From Myoxocephalus aenaeus (lineage: Eukaryota; Chordata; Actinopteri; Perciformes; Cottidae): DNA of 64,000 nt. Below the pieces are notes generated by a model that did no database searches, had not been told where the DNA came from, and saw nothing but the letters and a program-made list of their open reading frames with translations. Made by a program: the position numbers and the translations under genes. Within the stretch, counting starts at the first letter, position 1, and each line of letters begins with the position of its first letter. Shown piece by piece: positions 63,799-64,000 of this stretch. The stretch lies in the NCBI GenBank assembly GCA_038501785.1, contig JBAMJR010000656.1, positions 1 through 64,000 of the forward strand. Direction: 5' to 3'.

Positions 63799-64000
63799 TT
63801 AACGGTCATTTGGGGGACGATGACTTCCAGGGCATACTTTGTCATACTTTACCCAGGTTTGAGGTCACGTTCTCTGGGTAAAGGTTGGGGAAATGCCCCT
63901 ATAAAAGTGCATGGGACTCTGGGTCAGAGTCAGGGGAAGTAACAGGGACACTGGGGAACTGGAGGGTCATTTGGAGGAAGATGACTTCCAGGGCACACAT

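Larger units (their letters stand above)
1..64000 (+). repeat. Tandem array of 2,184-bp U2 snRNA gene units
   Basis: The window consists of head-to-tail repeats of one unit holding a single U2 gene. U2 starts are 2,184 bp apart except at four places: 2,183 and 2,188 bp near the left edge, and 2,163 bp after genes 14 and 19. Base 1 corresponds to position 319 of a unit, and base 64000 lies inside the unit of gene 29. Both ends are therefore internal to the array. Units differ by a handful of single-base variants and by loss of one 21-bp minisatellite repeat. Tandem U2 arrays are known from other animals, including the human RNU2 locus; the unit length and spacer content here are not ones I recognise. 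Confidence 0.98.

Noticed and set aside
1..64000. Bacterial or phage system with small operons
   Set aside because: There are no ribosome-binding sites, operons or long coding frames, and U2 snRNA with a PSE is strictly eukaryotic.

Overview
The whole window lies inside one head-to-tail tandem array of U2 small nuclear RNA genes, all on the + strand. There are 29 U2 genes. They repeat with a period of 2,184 bp, broken only by a few indels. Base 1 falls about 319 bp past the start of a U2 gene that lies off the left edge. The window ends about 1 kb past the start of the 29th gene. Neither array boundary is visible, so the true copy number is above 29. I see no credible protein-coding gene: the open frames (at most 108 codons) recur once per unit on both strands, overlap each other, or run through U2 or through 21-bp minisatellite repeats.

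Organism: eukaryotic, most likely a vertebrate or another chordate. The 188-nt U2 has the metazoan 5' end, the GUAGUA branch-site pairing element at nt 33-38, an Sm site at nt 99-105, and a vertebrate-like 3' half ending in GGTGCACCC. About 55 bp upstream sits a vertebrate-style PSE without a TATA box, as expected for a pol II snRNA gene. U2 differs from the mammalian sequence mainly by pair-preserving changes, so I would not name a species.

Unit layout, using the unit at 8422-10605 as type: U2 gene (188 bp) and weak 3' box; about 470 bp of unrecognised spacer; short 21-bp minisatellite (array 1); a ~97-bp module rich in inverted repeats, a TATAAAAG, then a diverged second copy of that module; C-rich spacer; a 128-bp segment A; a tRNA-like/SINE-like stretch on the minus strand; segment B, a diverged copy of A; long minisatellite (array 2); then the promoter of the next U2 gene with a tandem 13-mer, a GC box and the PSE.

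The units are almost identical, which indicates concerted evolution. A few variants act as markers. Eight of them in the same order show a five-unit (10,899-bp) block duplicated in tandem at about 29.3-51.1 kb. The first ~5.9 kb carries most of the single-base indels in the window, largely in homopolymers, which looks more like poor consensus quality than biology. The one change inside a U2 gene, a GGG deletion in copy 1, lies in that stretch.
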